A stretch of 64,000 nucleotides of DNA, taken from positions 3,043 to 67,042 of the forward strand of contig JH599972.1 in NCBI GenBank assembly GCA_000245075.1. Direction: 5' to 3'. Every line of letters begins with the position of its first letter. Position 1 is the stretch's first letter. The stretch is from Acetobacteraceae bacterium AT-5844 (GTDB lineage: Bacteria; Pseudomonadota; Alphaproteobacteria; Acetobacterales; Acetobacteraceae). This document shows, one piece after another, positions 43,311 through 52,966 of the stretch. Below the pieces are notes generated by a model. The model saw nothing but the letters and a program-made list of their open reading frames with translations, made no database searches and was not told the origin of the DNA. Made by a program: the position numbers and the translations under genes.

Positions 43311-43365
43311 ATTAAGTCTCACTAGCGGCAGACAGGGGCCGATCCTTACGAAGCGGAACCGTTAT

Positions 43366-45585
43366 ATGAACCGGCCGTCATCTTTCCGTCACCTCCTGTT
43401 GGCGTCGGCCGCGGCCACTCTCTGCGCCTTCCCGGCCCTGGCCCAGGCCCCGGCTCCCGCCGCAGCCGAGGCGAGCGAGGCAGGCACGATCGCCCTGCCG
43501 GAAGTGAACGTCCAGGCCACCGCCTGGCGCGCCTGGGAGAGCGTTCCCGGTTATGTCGCCCCCGTCACCACCACCGGTTCCAAGACCGATACCCCGCTGA
43601 TCGAGGCGCCGCAATCCGTCGGCGTCGTTACGCGCAGCCAGATCGACGACCAGGCCGCGCTCAGCGTGTCCCAGGCCCTGCGCTACACTGCGGGCGTGCT
43701 CGGTGAGGTCCGGCCCTCCGCCCGCTATGACAGCGTGTTCGTGCGCGGCTTTGGCGGCCAAGGTACCAGCGCTGCCTTCGTGAACTTCCTGGACGGCCTG
43801 CGCCAAGGCCGCGGCCTCTATTTCGGCGTGCCCAATACCGAGCCCTGGCTGCTGGAGCGCATCGAGGTGCTGCGCGGCCCGGCCTCCGTGCTCTATGGCC
43901 AGACGGGCGTGGGTGGTCTGGTCAATCTCGTGAGCCGCCGCCCGAGCGCGAACCATGTGAATGAGGTGCGCATCGAGGCCGGCAGCAATGCGCTGATGCA
44001 GACGGCCTTCGATCTCGGCGGCGCCCTGACCGAGGATGGGCAGTTCCTCTATCGCCTGACCGGCCTCGCGCGGAAGGCCAACACCCAATACGACTTCGCA
44101 CAGGAAGAGCGCATCGCCATCGCGCCCGCCTTCACCTGGCGGCCGGATGACGATACGAGCCTCACCGTGCTCGCCTCTTACCAGTACGATCCGGAGGGCG
44201 GCTTCTACAACTTCGTGCCCGCCACGGGCTCGGTGCTGTACAATCCGAATGGCCGTCTGCCGCGCGGCTTCTTCGGTGGCGATCCGAGCTTCGACAAGTA
44301 CAACCGCACCCAGGCCTCCATCGGTTATCAGTTCGAGCACCGGCTGGATAACGTCTGGACCGTGCGCCAGAACTTCCGGTACTCGCATATCGATGCCGAG
44401 GTGAATGTCGTCTCCATCCGCTCGGTCGGTGCCGACCAGCGCACCGCCACGCGCAGCGCGACCTTCGTCTCCGACCATGCCAACGCCTATGCGCTGGACA
44501 ATCAGGCACAGGCCACCTTCACCACCGGGCCGGTGAACCACACGGCCCTGTTCGGCATCGACTGGCAGCGCACCTCCGCCCGCGCGCGCCAGGGGCTGGG
44601 CACCGCTCCGTCGCTCGACCTGTTCGCGCCGGTCTACTACCAGGCCATCCCCACCATCTGGACCAACCCGAGCGGGCTGACCAACCAGAATCTCGACCAG
44701 CTCGGCTTCTACGCGCAGGACCAGATCGCCATCGACCGCTGGCGCTTCAATATCGGCGTCCGCTACGACCAGGCCTCGATCGGCACGACGACGCATCAGG
44801 CCAGCGGAGCCGTCGCCGCCAACACGTCGCAGAACGACGATCAGTTCACCTGGCGCGTGGGCGGGCTGTATCTGTTCGACAACGGCCTCGCCCCCTATGC
44901 CAGCTACTCGACCTCCTTCCTGCCGAATACGGGCACCCAGGCTCCGCAGCGTGGCGGCGGCAATTTCGACCCGACCACGGGCGAGCAGTACGAGATCGGC
45001 ATCAAGTACCAGCCGCCGGGCATGAACAGCTTCATTCAGCTGGCCGCCTATCACATCCGGCAAGAGAACGTGCTGACGCGGGATCCTGACTTCATCACCT
45101 ACAACATCACCCAGGGTGAGATCCGCTCCCGCGGCATCGAGCTGGAGGGCCGCGCCAGCCTGACCGATGGCCTCGACCTGATCGGCGCCTATTCCTACAT
45201 CGACGCCGAGATCACGAAGTCCAACAACCCCGGCGTGCAGGGCAGCCGCGTGCCGCAGGTGCCGAACCACATGGCAAGCGCCTGGGCCAATTACCGCTTC
45301 CTGGAAGGCCCGTTGCGCGGCCTCTCCCTGGGCGGCGGCGTGCGCTACATCGGCCCGACCTATGGCAACGACACGAATACCTTCAAGGTCAACGACTACA
45401 CCCTGTTCGACGCCGCCATCCGCTACGACTTCGGCGCCCGCTTCGAGAGCATGCGCGGGCTGGAACTGGCGGTGAACGCGCAGAACCTCGCGGACAAGGA
45501 CTATGTCGCGAGCTGCTCCACCACCACGGCCTGCTATTACGGCACGGGCCGGATGGTGCTGGGCTCACTCCGGGCCCGGTGGTAA
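43366..45585 (+). CDS. TonB-dependent siderophore receptor
   Basis: Outer-membrane receptor of 739 aa. The signal peptide is MNRPSSFRHLLLASAAATLC, cut near ALA-QAP. The plug domain (about 60-190) has TDTPLIEAPQSVGVVTRSQI, VFVRGFGGQG, RIEVLRGPASVLYGQTGVGG and LVNLVSRRP, the FhuE/FhuA-like ferric-siderophore pattern. The rest is a 22-strand barrel ending in an aromatic residue (GSLRARW). There is no extra N-terminal signalling domain, so regulation is not by a FecIR-type relay through this protein. The start at 43366 is chosen over a frame that stays open for about 360 codons through the AEC gene. It begins the iron-uptake cluster. Confidence 0.92.
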   Translation: MNRPSSFRHLLLASAAATLCAFPALAQAPAPAAAEASEAGTIALPEVNVQATAWRAWESVPGYVAPVTTTGSKTDTPLIEAPQSVGVVTRSQIDDQAALSVSQALRYTAGVLGEVRPSARYDSVFVRGFGGQGTSAAFVNFLDGLRQGRGLYFGVPNTEPWLLERIEVLRGPASVLYGQTGVGGLVNLVSRRPSANHVNEVRIEAGSNALMQTAFDLGGALTEDGQFLYRLTGLARKANTQYDFAQEERIAIAPAFTWRPDDDTSLTVLASYQYDPEGGFYNFVPATGSVLYNPNGRLPRGFFGGDPSFDKYNRTQASIGYQFEHRLDNVWTVRQNFRYSHIDAEVNVVSIRSVGADQRTATRSATFVSDHANAYALDNQAQATFTTGPVNHTALFGIDWQRTSARARQGLGTAPSLDLFAPVYYQAIPTIWTNPSGLTNQNLDQLGFYAQDQIAIDRWRFNIGVRYDQASIGTTTHQASGAVAANTSQNDDQFTWRVGGLYLFDNGLAPYASYSTSFLPNTGTQAPQRGGGNFDPTTGEQYEIGIKYQPPGMNSFIQLAAYHIRQENVLTRDPDFITYNITQGEIRSRGIELEGRASLTDGLDLIGAYSYIDAEITKSNNPGVQGSRVPQVPNHMASAWANYRFLEGPLRGLSLGGGVRYIGPTYGNDTNTFKVNDYTLFDAAIRYDFGARFESMRGLELAVNAQNLADKDYVASCSTTTACYYGTGRMVLGSLRARW

Positions 45586-45640
45586 CGCACGGGTAACCGG
45601 TCTGGCCCTTCGCCTGACCGGGACTAAAATGGCCAGCCGA

Positions 45641-45677
45641 CATCCGCGCCGGTTTATCCGGCGCGGATGCACCGTTT
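45641..45677 (+). terminator. Long perfect hairpin between siderophore receptor and binding-protein genes
   Basis: CATCCGCGCCGG (45641-45652) and CCGGCGCGGATG (45658-45669) form a perfect 12-bp stem with a 5-nt TTTAT loop. CACCG and then TTTT follow at 45674-45677. It lies 55 bp after the receptor stop codon and 30 bp before the binding-protein ATG. It could be a terminator or an attenuator that lowers expression of the downstream genes. An alternative ATG at 45667 lies inside the stem, which argues against that start. Confidence 0.65.
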
Positions 45678-45699
45678 TCTGATCCGTGAGGGGGTCCCC

Positions 45700-46800
45700 A
45701 TGAAACGCCGCGCTCTCCTCGGCGCACTGCCCCTGCTAGCGATGCCCTTCCTGGCACGGGCGCAGGCCCCCATCCACATCACCGATGTGCAGGGACGGCA
45801 GATCACCCTGCCCCGTCCGGCGCGGCGGATCGTGCTGACGCAAGCGCGGCATGTGTTGGCCATGGCGTTGCTGCACCGGGACCCTGTTTCGCTCGTCTCC
45901 GGCTGGGGCGACGATCTTCGGCGCATGAACCCGCCGGATTACGCCGTGGTCCGCAGCCGCTTCCCGCGTGCCGACAGCATTCCCATCGTCATGCGCGGCC
46001 AGGCCGGCGGCATTTCGCTTGAGAAGCTGATCGAGAGCCAGCCGGACGTGGTCGTGGCCGGCCAGGCCGTCATGCAGGACGGGCTGGCGGAGCGGCTGAC
46101 GGAAATGGGCATTCCTGTCGTCATCATCGACTTCTTCATCGACCCGATGAAGAACACCCGCCAGAGCATGGCCGTCCTGGGCAAGCTGATGGGGCTGGAG
46201 GACCGGGCCGCGGCCTTCGATGCTTTCTACACCAGCCATCTCGCGGGCATCACCGACCGGCTCTCCGGCCTGGGGGCGGACCGGCCCAAGGTCTTCATCC
46301 ACGCGCATGCGGGCGGCACGGCCTGCTGCTCGTCCCCGGGGCAGGGTGCCTATAATTCGATGATCCGTTTCTCCGGTGGGCATAACATCGGGGCGGACCT
46401 TCTGCTCGGCCCCACCGGCGAGGTGTCGGTGGAGAATGTCATCGCCCAGAACCCCAGCGTCTATGTGGCGACCGGGGGGCCCTTCGGCGGCCGCGGTGGC
46501 ATTCCGCTGGGCCCGGGTGTCGAGCTCGAGCAGGCACAGCGGGAATTGGCGGCAGTCATCAAGCGCAGCCAGCTGGATGTCCTGCCGGCAGTGCGGGCAG
46601 GCCGGGCGCATACCATCTGGCACGGCTTCAACGACACGCCGGCCCATGTGATCATGCTGGAAGCGCTGGCCCGCTGGTTCCACCCCGAACGCTGCGGCGA
46701 CCTCGACCCGGCCGCGACACGCGCGGCCCTCAACGAGCAGTTCCTGTCCATTCCCATGGAAGGAACGCACTGGGCTGATCTGCCCAGCGGCATGCTGTAG
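45700..46800 (+). CDS. Ferric-siderophore ABC transporter substrate-binding protein (FecB/FhuD-like)
   Basis: Periplasmic binding protein of 366 aa with a basic signal peptide (MKRRALLGALPLLAMPFLAR, cut near ARA-QAP). The cluster A-2 (class III) helical-backbone fold is suggested by ITLPRPARRIVLTQARHVLA, SLEKLIESQPDVVVAGQAVM, GIPVVIIDF and, late in the protein, SVENVIAQNPSVYVATGG. The matching permease and ATPase genes are not here. It is followed after 23 bp by the siderophore-interacting reductase gene, supporting iron-siderophore uptake. Confidence 0.88.
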   Translation: MKRRALLGALPLLAMPFLARAQAPIHITDVQGRQITLPRPARRIVLTQARHVLAMALLHRDPVSLVSGWGDDLRRMNPPDYAVVRSRFPRADSIPIVMRGQAGGISLEKLIESQPDVVVAGQAVMQDGLAERLTEMGIPVVIIDFFIDPMKNTRQSMAVLGKLMGLEDRAAAFDAFYTSHLAGITDRLSGLGADRPKVFIHAHAGGTACCSSPGQGAYNSMIRFSGGHNIGADLLLGPTGEVSVENVIAQNPSVYVATGGPFGGRGGIPLGPGVELEQAQRELAAVIKRSQLDVLPAVRAGRAHTIWHGFNDTPAHVIMLEALARWFHPERCGDLDPAATRAALNEQFLSIPMEGTHWADLPSGML

Positions 46801-46823
46801 CCCCGCCTCTCACCCAAGGACCG

Positions 46824-47915
46824 ATGCGCGTGACCACCCTGATTGCCGAGGCCCAAGCCCGTACCGCGAATGCCGAGACGCTGAGCGCGAAGTTTCGCGA
46901 ACATATGGCGGAGCACGGGCTGGAGGTGGACGGCACAGACGCCGATTATCGCGTGGCCTTCCCCGGCGGCGTAGCCAGCTTCCGCCTGCAAGCAGGCGCC
47001 ATCGCCCTGCGAATCGAGGCCATCAATGCGGAACGGCTGGCCGAGGCGCAGGGCGTGGTGGCGGGCCATCTGGATGGCTTCGCAGCTGGTGAGTCGCTGG
47101 GCATCGTATGGACGGGCGACGGCGTGACGGCCACAGGCGCACTGCCGCACAATTTCCGGGTGACGCGCGTCAAGCGTGTGATGGATGTCACGCCGCATAT
47201 GCGTCGCCTGACTCTGACGGGCGAGGATCTCGGCCGGTTCGACGCCGAGGCCATGCATGTGAAGATCTTCATTCCGGCCCCGGGCGGCGATGGCCGTGAG
47301 CCGGTATGGCCCCATGTGAGCGCCAGTGGGCAACCGGTGCTGGATGGCTGCTCGCTGACCCGCCGCACCTACACCATCCGGCGCATCGACGTGGCGGCGA
47401 AGGAGATGGATATCGACTTCGTGCTGCATGGCGATGCCAGCCCCGGCTCCCGCTTCGCCATGCATGCGAGGCCGGGCGACTGGCTCGGTATCTCCGGCCC
47501 CGGCGGCGGCGATGTACCGCTGCGCGGCTGGACACTGATTGGCGGCGATGAGACCGCCCTTCCCGTCATTGCCCGCGCGCTGGAGGCCATGCCGCAGGAT
47601 GCCAGGGGGCAGGTGCTGATCGAAGTGGCGGTTGCCGCCGAGGAGCAACCGCTATCTCCGCCGCCCGGTATGGCTCTTCGCTGGCTGCATCGGAATGGTA
47701 CAGCCCCCGGTGTGCTGCTGCTGGAGGCGATCCGGAACCTCAACTGGCCGGCGGGGGAAGAGGCCTCTGCCTGGGTGGCCTGTGAGGGCGCGACGGCCGT
47801 GGCGCTGCGTGAGCATTTCGCCCAGGTGGTGGGCTTGCCGCGCTCCCACTTCCGTGCGGTCGCCTATTGGCGCCAGGGCCTCGCCGAGGGCGCTGGCAAG
47901 GCAGAGGCGGCGTAG
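46824..47915 (+). CDS. Siderophore-interacting FAD reductase with N-terminal DUF2218 domain
   Basis: Cytoplasmic flavoprotein of 363 aa. Residues about 8-95 form a DUF2218 domain. From about 110 the siderophore-interacting protein (ViuB/YqjH) fold begins: FRVTRVKRVMDVTPHMRRLT, the FAD site TRRTYTIRRID, VLHGDASPGSRFA, GPGG, then the NAD(P)-side GGDETALPVIARALEAM and WVACEG. It should reduce ferric siderophore in the cytoplasm to release iron, completing the route started by the TonB receptor and the binding protein. The DUF2218 fusion is common in alphaproteobacteria. The end of the gene is 7 bp from the convergent methyltransferase. Confidence 0.92.
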   Translation: MRVTTLIAEAQARTANAETLSAKFREHMAEHGLEVDGTDADYRVAFPGGVASFRLQAGAIALRIEAINAERLAEAQGVVAGHLDGFAAGESLGIVWTGDGVTATGALPHNFRVTRVKRVMDVTPHMRRLTLTGEDLGRFDAEAMHVKIFIPAPGGDGREPVWPHVSASGQPVLDGCSLTRRTYTIRRIDVAAKEMDIDFVLHGDASPGSRFAMHARPGDWLGISGPGGGDVPLRGWTLIGGDETALPVIARALEAMPQDARGQVLIEVAVAAEEQPLSPPPGMALRWLHRNGTAPGVLLLEAIRNLNWPAGEEASAWVACEGATAVALREHFAQVVGLPRSHFRAVAYWRQGLAEGAGKAEAA

Positions 47916-47921
47916 GTCTGT

Positions 47922-48692
47922 CTAGCCGGGCTTGGCGCAGGACAGCACGAAGCTGTTCCAGACGCCAACGCGGAGCTTCTGCCTGAGCGGCGCGCCCTTG
48001 CGCTGCGCGGCGTGGGGCCCGCTGGGCTTTTCCTGGCGAAAATCAGTGAAGCCGGCCTCCTCCAGCATGCCCCGCAGCCGCGCCGGGCGGAGGCCGTCCC
48101 GGAAATAAACCTGCTGCTGGATGGCCTCATGCGCGGCCCGGTCCACCGCCGGGCCGGTCGCACCCTGGCGGGCAGAGAGCCAGTCGGACAGGGCCAGCCG
48201 CAGCCGGCCGATGCGCGAGAGCCGGACGTAATCGCCGTCCATGATCACGACACGTCCGCCTGGCTTCAGCACGCGGAACCAGTCGCGGAAGGCTGCCGCC
48301 GGGTCCACCAGGGTCCAGACCAGATGGCGACTGACGACGGCGTCATAGCGGTTATTGGCCTCGCGCGTATCCTCGGCGTCGCCGAGGAACAGCCGGAGGC
48401 CGGGCTTTCCCGCGTGCTTGGCCCGGGCACGGGACAGCATGGCTTCCGTCAGATCCAGCCCCGTCACCTCGCAGCCCAGGCCGAGCAGAATAGCGGTGAC
48501 CTCGCCGGTGCCGAAGGCAAGCTCCAGCACCTGCCTGGCATCGTCGCCCATGTGACGGCGGAGCATCGCTGCCCAGGCATCGTGCTCGGCACCCGGCTTG
48601 ATGAACTGACCGGGCGACTGGTCGAAGGTCTCAGCCCGCTTCGTCCAGTATTCGCGGATCTCATCCTTCAACGCGTAATTGCCCAGGCTCAT
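47922..48692 (-). CDS. Class I SAM-dependent methyltransferase
   Basis: Methyltransferase of about 256 aa. Motif I is LELAFGTGEVT, motif II has the acidic residue in VTGLDLTEAM, and later motifs FLGDAED, YDAVVSRHLVWTL and RVLKPGGRVVIMD are intact. The start is uncertain: the ATG at 48692 has GGAG 12 nt upstream and is preferred; ATGs at 48704 and 48725 are possible. It is convergent with the siderophore cluster and divergent from the thi operon. The substrate is unknown; a role in making or modifying a metal-binding small molecule is conceivable from the neighbours only. Confidence 0.85.
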   Translation of the reverse strand: MSLGNYALKDEIREYWTKRAETFDQSPGQFIKPGAEHDAWAAMLRRHMGDDARQVLELAFGTGEVTAILLGLGCEVTGLDLTEAMLSRARAKHAGKPGLRLFLGDAEDTREANNRYDAVVSRHLVWTLVDPAAAFRDWFRVLKPGGRVVIMDGDYVRLSRIGRLRLALSDWLSARQGATGPAVDRAAHEAIQQQVYFRDGLRPARLRGMLEEAGFTDFRQEKPSGPHAAQRKGAPLRQKLRVGVWNSFVLSCAKPG

Positions 48693-48797
48693 AACTGCGC
48701 TCATCTCCGCTTCGCACCGCATCATATCGCCACGGTCGCGGTCGGAAGAAGAGGCCTTGGAAATCCCGCCCGCCTGCGGTAGCAAACATTCACTATT

Positions 48798-48880
<83 letters not shown>

Positions 48881-48923
48881 AAGCAGCAGCCGTGGTTTCA
48901 CTGGCATTCCCCTTCTCGCTGTT

Positions 48924-48944
48924 GGCCCACCCCGAGGGAGGGCC
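48924..48944 (+). promoter_or_regulatory. Putative Shine-Dalgarno-sequestering hairpin of the TPP riboswitch
   Basis: GGCCC (48924-48928) pairs with GGGCC (48940-48944), and the inner CC pairs with GG around CGAG. The right arm contains the GGGAGGG ribosome-binding site of thiO, 3 nt from the ATG. This is what an expression platform acting on translation would look like; there is no T-tract for termination. Confidence 0.5.
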
Positions 48945-48947
48945 GCT

Positions 48948-49946
48948 ATGACGACATCAGCCGGGCCAAGAATTCTCGTGATCGGCGCGGGCGTCTCCGG
49001 CCTGGTCACGGCGACGGCGTTGGCGGCGCGGGGTGCCCGCATCGTTCTGGCGGAACGGCCGGAAGCTTCTACACGCGCCTCGCATTTCGCCGGTGGCATG
49101 CTGGCGCCCTGGTGCGAGGCGGCAACGGCGTCGCCCGATATCGCCACCATGGGCGCGGCCGCTCCCTCCTGGTGGCTTCAGCATTTCAAAGGAACACGCC
49201 AGGCCGGTAGTCTGGTGCTGGCGCCGCGCCGGGATAGTGCTGAGCTGCAGACCTTCGCGCGCCGTGCATCGCATTTCCGCACGCTCGATGCGGAAGGAAT
49301 AGCTGCCCTGGAAAAGGATCTTGCTGGGCGCTTCAGCCGCGCGCTGTTCTTCCCTGATGAAGCCCATCTCGACCCTCGTGCTGCCTTGGCCTCTCTCACT
49401 GCCGGATTGGTAGCAGGCGGGGCGGATCACTATCGGGGGAATGCGGAGGAGCTCGATCGACAAGACTTCGATCATGTTGTCGACTGTCGCGGCTTCGGCG
49501 CTGCCGCCGCACTGCCGGAGCTGCGCGGCGTGCGCGGAGAGATGCTGGTGCTGCGCTGCCCCGATATCGCTCTATCGCGGCCGGTACGTCTGCTGCATCC
49601 CAGAATTCCCCTCTACATCGTGCCACGCGGCGACGGCGTCTTCATGATTGGAGCGACCATGATTGAGAGCGCGAATCGCGGCGCCATCACCGCGCGCTCC
49701 ACCATGGAACTGTTGAATGCAGCCTATACCTTGCATCCCGCCTTTGGTGAGGCGGAGATCCTGGAGACTGGCGCGAATATTCGTCCCGCCTTTCCGGACA
49801 ACATGCCGCGCATTTCGTGGGAAGGCCGCACCATTCATGTCAACGGCATGCATCGTCATGGCTTCCTGCTATCGCCCCTTCTTGCGGAGCGTGTCGCCGG
49901 CATGATCTTCGGTGAAAAAGACAACCTGTTGGAAAGCCAGCCATGA
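48948..49946 (+). CDS. thiO: Glycine oxidase ThiO (FAD)
   Basis: FAD-dependent oxidase of 332 aa that makes dehydroglycine (iminoacetate) for thiazole formation. The Rossmann loop is ILVIGAGVSGLVTATALAAR. The flavin/substrate half has HFAGGMLAPWCEAA and, near the end, NIRPAFPDNMPRI with VNGMHRHGFLLSPLLAE, the ThiO/DadA-like C-terminus. The start at 48948 follows GGGAGGG and comes after the TPP riboswitch. It is the first gene of thiOSGE and overlaps thiS by 4 bp. thiC, usually first in the Rhizobium-type operon, is not here. Confidence 0.92.
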   Translation: MTTSAGPRILVIGAGVSGLVTATALAARGARIVLAERPEASTRASHFAGGMLAPWCEAATASPDIATMGAAAPSWWLQHFKGTRQAGSLVLAPRRDSAELQTFARRASHFRTLDAEGIAALEKDLAGRFSRALFFPDEAHLDPRAALASLTAGLVAGGADHYRGNAEELDRQDFDHVVDCRGFGAAAALPELRGVRGEMLVLRCPDIALSRPVRLLHPRIPLYIVPRGDGVFMIGATMIESANRGAITARSTMELLNAAYTLHPAFGEAEILETGANIRPAFPDNMPRISWEGRTIHVNGMHRHGFLLSPLLAERVAGMIFGEKDNLLESQP

Positions 49947-50140
49947 ATATCATCGTCAATGGGAAACCGTGCACGATCCGCTCCGCCACGCTGGCGGATG
50001 CTCTGGTCGAGCTCGGCTATGGTGACGCCCGCGTCGCCACGGCGCGGGGTGGCGATTTCATTCCGGCAGCGGCGCGGGCGGCGTGCCAGTTGCAGGAAGG
50101 CGATGTTCTGGAAATTCTCATGCCGATGAGAGGCGGTTGA
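49943..50140 (+). CDS. thiS: Sulfur carrier protein ThiS
   Basis: Small ubiquitin-like protein of 65 aa ending in the required Gly-Gly (LMPMRGG), which is adenylated and thiocarboxylated to carry sulfur for the thiazole ring. The opening MNIIVNGKP and the central [12 protein letters not shown] are typical. It overlaps the thiO stop codon (ATGA) and thiG follows after 4 bp. Confidence 0.93.
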   Translation: MNIIVNGKPCTIRSATLADALVELGYGDARVATARGGDFIPAAARAACQLQEGDVLEILMPMRGG

Positions 50141-50144
50141 AAAC

Positions 50145-50927
50145 ATGCAAGTCTATGGCACTGAACTTGCCTCCCGATTGCTGCTCGGCACGGCGCTTTA
50201 CCCCTCCCCCACCGATATGGCCGAAGCGGTGCGCGCCTCAGGTACGGAGGTCGTCACCGTCTCTTTGCGCCGTGAAACCGCGCATGGCGAGGACGGCATC
50301 CAGGCCGGGCAGCAATTCTGGGGCCTTGTGCAAAGCCTCGGCGTGCGTGTTCTGCCCAACACAGCGGGCTGCCACTCCGTGAAGGAGGCGGTGACCACAG
50401 CCCAGATGGCCCGCGAAGTTTTCGATACGCCCTGGATCAAGCTGGAGGTGATCGGCGACAGCGATACCCTCCAGCCCGATGTGTTCGGACTGGTGGAAGC
50501 CGCGCGCATCCTGGCCGCCGATGGTTTCCAGGTCTTCCCATACACGACCGAGGATCTGGTCGTTGCAGGCAAGCTGCTGGATGCGGGTTGCGAGGTATTG
50601 ATGCCATGGGGCGCTCCCATTGGCTCCGGGCGTGGGCTGAACAACCCTTATGGACTGCGCAGCTTGCGGGCGCATTTTCCGAATGTTCCTCTCGTGATCG
50701 ATGCCGGTATCGGCCTCCCCTCCCATGCAGCCGCGGCGATGGAACTGGGCTACGACGCCGTGCTGCTGAACACCGCGGTGGCGAAGGCCGCCCGCCCCGC
50801 TGCCATGGCAGCGGCCATGGCCCGTGCCGTGGAAGCCGGACGTCTGGCCTTCGAAGCGGGCCCTATGGAAGCACGCGACATGGCCTCTCCTTCTACACCC
50901 TTGCTTGGAATGGCGGCCTTCTCATGA
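50145..50927 (+). CDS. thiG: Thiazole synthase ThiG
   Basis: Barrel enzyme of 260 aa that joins 1-deoxy-xylulose-5-phosphate, dehydroglycine and ThiS-thiocarboxylate into the thiazole phosphate. The Schiff-base Lys is in [16 protein letters not shown]. Other hallmarks are [49 protein letters not shown] and [21 protein letters not shown]. It overlaps thiE by 4 bp. Confidence 0.95.
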   Translation: MQVYGTELASRLLLGTALYPSPTDMAEAVRASGTEVVTVSLRRETAHGEDGIQAGQQFWGLVQSLGVRVLPNTAGCHSVKEAVTTAQMAREVFDTPWIKLEVIGDSDTLQPDVFGLVEAARILAADGFQVFPYTTEDLVVAGKLLDAGCEVLMPWGAPIGSGRGLNNPYGLRSLRAHFPNVPLVIDAGIGLPSHAAAAMELGYDAVLLNTAVAKAARPAAMAAAMARAVEAGRLAFEAGPMEARDMASPSTPLLGMAAFS

Positions 50928-51538
50928 TGCCACTGCCCTCCCGTTTTTACCCCGTTGTGCCAGATGCCGGCTGGGTGGCGCGATTGGCCGCGGCCGGCGC
51001 AAGGCTGATTCAGCTCCGCATCAAGGACGCGACGCCGGCAGAGATTCTGCGACAGGCGGCGGAGGCGGCCGAGGCGTGCAGGACCCACGGCGCCCATCTC
51101 GTGCTGAACGATCACTGGGAAGCGGCCATCGCCCTGAAGCTGGAATGGCTGCACCTTGGGCAGGAGGACCTGGATACGGCGGACCTTGCCGCAATCCGGG
51201 CGGCCGGCCTGCGGCTGGGGGTCAGCACTCATTCCGACGCCGAGCTGGAGCGTGCCCTGACGGTTGATCCGGATTACGTCGCGCTAGGCCCGATTTATCC
51301 GACGACGCTGAAGGTCATGCCCTGGCGGCCGCAGGGGCTGGAGCGGCTCGGAACATGGCGGCAGCGCCTGGGAGGCAGGCCGCTGGTGGCGATTGGCGGC
51401 ATCACGCTGGAACGCGCGCCCGGTTGTGTCGCCGCTGGCGCGGACAGCGTAGCTGTCGTTTCCGACGTGACCGGGCATCCTGCGCCGGAGCAACGTGCAC
51501 GCGACTGGATCGCGCAACTTGATGCAGCCGCTGCATGA
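50924..51538 (+). CDS. thiE: Thiamine phosphate synthase ThiE (alphaproteobacterial type)
   Basis: Barrel enzyme of 204 aa coupling the pyrimidine and thiazole halves of thiamine phosphate. Visible motifs are [47 protein letters not shown] and [14 protein letters not shown]; the last differs from the E. coli/Bacillus GPIFPTxTK form and matches the variant seen in alphaproteobacterial operons with thiO. The ATG at 50924 overlaps the thiG stop. Last gene of the riboswitch-controlled operon. Confidence 0.9.
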   Translation: MMPLPSRFYPVVPDAGWVARLAAAGARLIQLRIKDATPAEILRQAAEAAEACRTHGAHLVLNDHWEAAIALKLEWLHLGQEDLDTADLAAIRAAGLRLGVSTHSDAELERALTVDPDYVALGPIYPTTLKVMPWRPQGLERLGTWRQRLGGRPLVAIGGITLERAPGCVAAGADSVAVVSDVTGHPAPEQRARDWIAQLDAAAA

Positions 51539-51622
51539 AGGTTGCGGATACGCTGTTGCAGCGTTGCTCCCAATGGTTCCGGGGCCGATAAGGGCCGGCT
51601 CGGCGGCAGGCCGCGCCTGCGC

Positions 51623-52945
<1,323 letters not shown>

Positions 52946-52966
52946 TCAGACATAGGGGCCTCTACG

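Noticed and set aside
42292-43365. Frame continuing about 358 codons upstream of the siderophore receptor
   Set aside because: This stretch is the out-of-frame reading of the AEC transporter gene. The signal peptide starting at 43366 marks the true receptor start.
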